5,310 nucleotides of DNA from Caldora sp. SIO3E6 (GTDB lineage: Bacteria; Cyanobacteriota; Cyanobacteriia; Cyanobacteriales; Coleofasciculaceae), in NCBI GenBank assembly GCA_010672185.1, contig JAAHHL010000444.1, positions 915 through 6,224 on the forward strand. The letters run 5' to 3'. Below the pieces are notes generated by a model that was not told where the DNA came from, made no database searches, and was given only the letters and a program-made list of their open reading frames with translations. Made by a program: the position numbers and the translations under genes. Below, in pieces: positions 2,690-5,310 of this stretch (the stretch's first letter is position 1; each line of letters begins with the position of its first letter).

Positions 2690-5310
2690 TAATAGCTACC
2701 AAACTCTTGACCTTGATTAACCAGACGGGGCAACACGCCAGCTTCACTATCCCAGAGGCGCAGAGTTGTGCCAAAGGTTTCTAAGACAGGTTCTCCCAAA
2801 GTTTCCAACAGATCGTGAAACTTAGCAATTTCTATATCACTTGGTAATTTGGGACTATAAAGTAGATGCAGCCAAATTCGGTGGTTTTGGGCTAAGATTT
2901 CCCTTAGTTGATCGGCATTAGTCACTACAGTACCTCCTTCCCAGCGATCGACTAACTGTCCATTGCGCCAATAAACAGCATCAAAGAAAGACATCCGATG
3001 GGGAATAAAATAGTCCGCTCCTCCGAGAGCATTTGAGTGAACCGAAGGTACATTGGAGATAACGATATCCCCTGGTTGTTGGTGATTTTTGATATATTCA
3101 TTTACTTGAATATGGCGAGGTGTAATGGAATCTTGATAGCTGCTGAGTACCCTGAAGGGTTCGATATTGAACAACAAGAGGGCGAGTACGCTACTAATGA
3201 TGATTAGTTTAAAGGGCAGTAAATTACCGAAAATTTTGGTCAGTTTTTTTCCTAAGATTTCTGCTAGGTGGCAAGCACTGTAAATCGACAGCAGTACAAA
3301 GAGAGGGTAGAGGGGATAAGTATACCTAGACCCCTCAAAGAGGACTATAAGTGTTACAAAAGCAATGTTAATTACAACTATACTGTATACAAATAATTTA
3401 ACCTTGTCCTTGCGCAGTAAAAAGTAAACTAATCCTGCCAAGTAAAAGACAGTATAAATAACCTTCATGCGGTTAAAACCCACAAAGAAATCGGTAATAT
3501 AATAAGTAACATCTCCCGACAAGTATAGCTTGAGATAGTTGGTGGTTAAAGATGAGAGTCCTGGTATTTCTGTCAAGCATTTAATCATCACAAAAATACC
3601 ATCATAGAAGTAGATAAAGGCCATCAAAGAGGCCGCTAAGAGTAATCTCCAGTCGTGAGCAGAACGGAAAGGTAGATAGAAGTAAAAAGCACCGATAGCT
3701 AAAGTTGGTAATAAAGTAATCGTCACCTCCTGAGTGAGTAACATTAAAGTTAGACTGACAAAACAAAGAGCTTGATAAGCAACCTTGCGGCCAGTAATAA
3801 ATCCCGGTAAAAATGCCCAAAAGCCTAAGAGATAGAGGAATTGATTAATCTGATAGAAGCGGATATTACGGGAGTACCAAATTTCCCAAGGGTCGATGGC
3901 TAATACGGCGGTAATTAACAAAGCAATCCAGACTTTGCCGCTGATTTGCTTAGCTAAAAAGTAAACCACGGCTAAGGTTGCTGTACCTAACAGGACAGAG
4001 AATAAAGCAGCATTAAAATCCGAATCTCCCACTAACCACAGCCAAGCTGCCAAGGCATAATGGTAAAAAGGCCCTCGTGTATACCAAATTTCTGAAGTGG
4101 AAATCGGTGCGCCAGTACGCAAGATACCCCTCACACAGTCTAGGGAAACATTGGCATCTGGATCTAAATCAACAAATCCCAGGCGATATATTCTTAACCC
4201 AAAACCGACAATCAGAATACTAGCAAAAACCCACCAATGACTAAGGTGCTTTTTCCAATTATCGAAGAGCAAAACAATTGAATTGTATAACCGGGGTTTC
4301 ACTGATGAATTATCCCCCAAATGCTTTGCACCTAAATCCTTAACCAGAACTCCTGCCTCCTGCCTCCTGCCATCTGCCTCCTGACTTCTGCCTCCTGCCA
4401 TCTGCCTCCTGCCTCCTGCCATCTGCCTCCTGCCTCCTGCCTCCTGCCTCCTGCCTCCTGCCTCCTGCCTCCTGCCTCCTGCCATCTGCCTCCTGCCTCC
4501 TGCCTCCTGCCTTCTAAGTAAACTCCACAACAAAGTTAACGAAACAATTACCACAAATCCCGCTAGGATTAGCCGATTACTTTGAGAGCCAGCAAATTGC
4601 AAAGCTAATTCAGCTTCACCATAACGGTGTTTGAGTAAACCAATGGCGATTAAAAATAGGGTTCCTGGTAGTAGTAATATGGTTCCTGCAGCCAAACTAT
4701 CCCAAAAGCGATCGCGCGTATCCAATTGTTGTAAATTTTGTTTTAAGTCATGAGTCCTGCGATCGCTTCGTGCCTCTTGCCTTCTGCCTCCTGTTCCCCT
4801 CCTGGGAGGGGTTAGGGGTGGGTTCTGCCTCCTGCCTCCTGCCTTCTGCCGCGCTGCACTAGCTTTCCGACTTCTGCCACTAGTCTTCTGCCCCCAGCCT
4901 ACTGCCTTCTGCCTCCTTTTCCCCTCCAGGGAGGGGTTCGGGGTGGGTTCTGCCTCCTGCCTTTTAAAGAACCATAAACCCAGACTCCAAGTCCCAACCA
5001 AGACAAAGAATATACCTCCTAAACACCAAAGTAGCTGATGCCACAGATACTTGGGATAGTTCAGCAAAGCAGCATCACCCTCAAATTGACGCTTAAATTC
5101 CGGTAAGTGAGGCTGCCTCAAAAACGTTGCTGACTGTACTAATTCTGTTTCTTGAGAATAGACGCGGAGAGATTGATTTTCCTTCGTAGTGGTGAATAAT
5201 TGCTCATCAGGATTGCCTACTGCCACCTGCCACCTGCCTCCTGCCACCTGCCACCTGCCTCCTTCTGCCACCTGCCACCTGCCTCCTTCTGCCACCTGCC
5301 ACCTGCCTCC
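2689..5310 (-). CDS. GT-C fold membrane glycosyltransferase (PMT/ArnT-like, GT39/GT83 type), 5' end probably outside window, with in-frame repeat inserts
   Basis: The frame is open to the right edge. Residues are numbered from GTG 5295, giving 868, plus five more codons to the edge. No ATG or ribosome site is seen before the first membrane span, so the start probably lies outside. From family knowledge, such enzymes move a sugar from a polyprenyl-phosphate donor onto a lipid, glycan or protein at the outer face of the plasma membrane. Hydrophobic spans lie near 86-110, 199-222, 239-260, 350-370, 408-447 and 453-468. Others lie near 484-500, 505-542, 549-571, 609-627, 632-653, 656-678 and 693-711. 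The core starts at about 350. DLDPDANV (376-383) sits in the expected first periplasmic loop, with Asp-380 the catalytic candidate and Ala where most relatives have DE. IWYTRGPFYHY and a DPWEIWYSRNIRFY segment follow as in PMT_2 proteins. Residues 712-868 form a soluble, probably periplasmic tail. Three repeat-derived blocks (from 5310 to 5214, 4964-4771 and 4515-4351) are translated in frame. The acceptor is unknown. Confidence 0.85.
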   Translation of the reverse strand, partial: GGRWQVAEGGRWQVAEGGRWQVAGGRWQVAVGNPDEQLFTTTKENQSLRVYSQETELVQSATFLRQPHLPEFKRQFEGDAALLNYPKYLWHQLLWCLGGIFFVLVGTWSLGLWFFKRQEAEPTPNPSLEGKRRQKAVGWGQKTSGRSRKASAARQKAGGRRQNPPLTPPRRGTGGRRQEARSDRRTHDLKQNLQQLDTRDRFWDSLAAGTILLLPGTLFLIAIGLLKHRYGEAELALQFAGSQSNRLILAGFVVIVSLTLLWSLLRRQEAGGRRQMAGGRRQEAGGRRQEAGGRRQMAGGRRQMAGGRSQEADGRRQEAGVLVKDLGAKHLGDNSSVKPRLYNSIVLLFDNWKKHLSHWWVFASILIVGFGLRIYRLGFVDLDPDANVSLDCVRGILRTGAPISTSEIWYTRGPFYHYALAAWLWLVGDSDFNAALFSVLLGTATLAVVYFLAKQISGKVWIALLITAVLAIDPWEIWYSRNIRFYQINQFLYLLGFWAFLPGFITGRKVAYQALCFVSLTLMLLTQEVTITLLPTLAIGAFYFYLPFRSAHDWRLLLAASLMAFIYFYDGIFVMIKCLTEIPGLSSLTTNYLKLYLSGDVTYYITDFFVGFNRMKVIYTVFYLAGLVYFLLRKDKVKLFVYSIVVINIAFVTLIVLFEGSRYTYPLYPLFVLLSIYSACHLAEILGKKLTKIFGNLLPFKLIIISSVLALLLFNIEPFRVLSSYQDSITPRHIQVNEYIKNHQQPGDIVISNVPSVHSNALGGADYFIPHRMSFFDAVYWRNGQLVDRWEGGTVVTNADQLREILAQNHRIWLHLLYSPKLPSDIEIAKFHDLLETLGEPVLETFGTTLRLWDSEAGVLPRLVNQGQEFGSY
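4351..4515 (-). repeat. Coding heptanucleotide array: 8 heptapeptides of RRQ(E/M)AGG type
   Basis: On the gene strand the unit is AGGAGGC, with variants AGATGGC, AGAAGGC and AGAAGTC. About 24 units make 165 bp. Because 7 bases shift the frame by one, three heptamers give a 21-bp, 7-residue period. Residues 261-315 read RRQEAGG, RRQMAGG, RRQEAGG twice, RRQMAGG twice, RSQEADG, RRQEAG. None of these units contains a stop on the gene strand. The block follows the third membrane span (LWSLL) and would lie in a cytoplasmic loop. Confidence 0.95.
4708..4715. repeat. HIP1 octamer palindrome
   Basis: GCGATCGC, the highly iterated palindrome of many cyanobacteria. It supports the taxonomic reading and lies inside the glycosyltransferase coding sequence. 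Confidence 0.85.
4759..4766. repeat. HIP1 octamer palindrome
   Basis: A second GCGATCGC, placed at the edge of the composite repeat insert in the glycosyltransferase gene. Confidence 0.85.
4794..4824 (-). repeat. 31-bp palindrome-containing dispersed repeat, copy 1
   Basis: The plus strand has CCCCTCC-TG-GGAGGGG (4796-4811) followed by TTAGGGGTGGGTT. In the gene it is read as NPPLTPPRRGT. It matches the second copy (4919-4949) at 29 of 31 bases, and both copies are followed by CTGCCTCCTGCCT. Similar CCCCTCC/GGAGGGG-GTTAGGGGTGGGTT repeats are common between genes in cyanobacteria (general knowledge). Confidence 0.85.
4919..4949 (-). repeat. 31-bp palindrome-containing dispersed repeat, copy 2
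   Basis: CCCCTCC-AG-GGAGGGG begins at 4921, with TTCGGGGTGGGTT after it. In the gene it is read as EPTPNPSLEGK, a different frame from the other copy. The two copies are 125 bp apart, which is not a multiple of three. Confidence 0.85.
5214..5310 (-). repeat. Coding heptamer/24-bp array at the window edge (GGRWQVA repeats)
   Basis: The gene-strand units are GGTGGCA and GGAGGCA, with a GAA triplet inserted twice. The edge-most part therefore has a 24-bp period (GGRWQVAE) and the inner part a 21-bp period (GGRWQVA). The array continues out of the window. It lies before GNPDEQLFTTTKENQ. It could be coding, as the open frame suggests, or partly 5' untranslated if a non-ATG start is used. Confidence 0.85.

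Larger units (their letters stand above)
4771..4964 (-). repeat. Composite repeat insert in coding sequence: heptamers plus two palindromic 31-mers
   Basis: AGGAGGC-type and AGAAGGC-type heptamers surround two 31-bp copies listed separately. The block encodes residues of about 111-175, which are rich in Arg, Lys, Gly and Gln (for example KRRQKAVGWGQKTSGRSRK). It sits between membrane spans 1 and 2. Part of it (about 4853-4900) is diverged and no longer strictly heptameric. Confidence 0.85.

Noticed and set aside
2423..2985. 16-bp exact match AATAAACAGCATCAAA at 2423-2438 and 2970-2985
   Set aside because: One copy is in the MITE-like element and the other in conserved-looking coding sequence (around FFDAVYW). 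The match does not extend, so coincidence is the likelier explanation.
3602..3820. Small reverse-strand frame inside the glycosyltransferase gene
   Set aside because: It is fully contained in the real gene in another frame.
4351..5310. CRISPR array
   Set aside because: The repeats are tandem heptamers with no unique spacers of constant length.

Overview
The window looks like accessory chromosome of a (probably filamentous, repeat-rich) cyanobacterium. Supporting signs are two HIP1 octamers (GCGATCGC) at 4708-4715 and 4759-4766, several heptanucleotide tandem arrays (short tandemly repeated repetitive sequences, STRR), and dispersed hairpin repeats of types common in cyanobacterial genomes. 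The C-terminus of the RTX protein is also of a cyanobacterial style. No genus can be assigned from this sequence alone.

Layout. (1) 1-1080 (+): the 3' end of an RTX calcium-binding exoprotein gene. It starts before the window and contains a 261-bp tandem duplication with 221 bp of perfect identity. (2) 1081-1435: a non-coding spacer with a likely terminator hairpin, a dispersed hairpin repeat and an 11-bp-stem hairpin ahead of the next gene. (3) 1436-1996 (+): a small exported VOC/glyoxalase-fold protein with no histidine and six cysteines. (4) 1997-2688: almost 700 bp without a gene. It holds hairpin repeats, a 213-bp MITE-like element with 15-bp perfect terminal inverted repeats and duplicated flanks, the end of a second related element directly against it, and a 70-bp array of ten heptamers that touches the stop codon of the next gene. 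(5) 2689-5310 (-): a large multi-membrane-span protein of the GT-C (PMT/ArnT-like, glycosyltransferase family 39/83-like) superfamily, open at the right edge and therefore probably partial at its 5' end.

The most notable feature is the last gene. Three blocks of intergenic-type repeat DNA lie inside its coding sequence without breaking the frame. A heptamer array at 4351-4515 is translated as eight RRQ(E/M)AGG-type heptapeptides. A composite block at 4771-4964 carries two copies of a 31-bp palindromic repeat that are read in two different frames. A further array at 5214-5310 encodes GGRWQVA-type repeats and runs off the window. By predicted topology the first two blocks fall in cytoplasmic loops, while the GT-C catalytic Asp falls on the periplasmic side. 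The heptamers used inside the gene contain no stop triplet in any frame of the gene strand, whereas the heptamer types outside it (GTAATGA, AGCTGAA, ACCTAAC) do contain stops.

The genes do not form an obvious pathway. The RTX and VOC genes point rightward but are separated by a terminator, and the glycosyltransferase gene converges on them. Secretion or envelope function is the only shared theme, and that is an inference.
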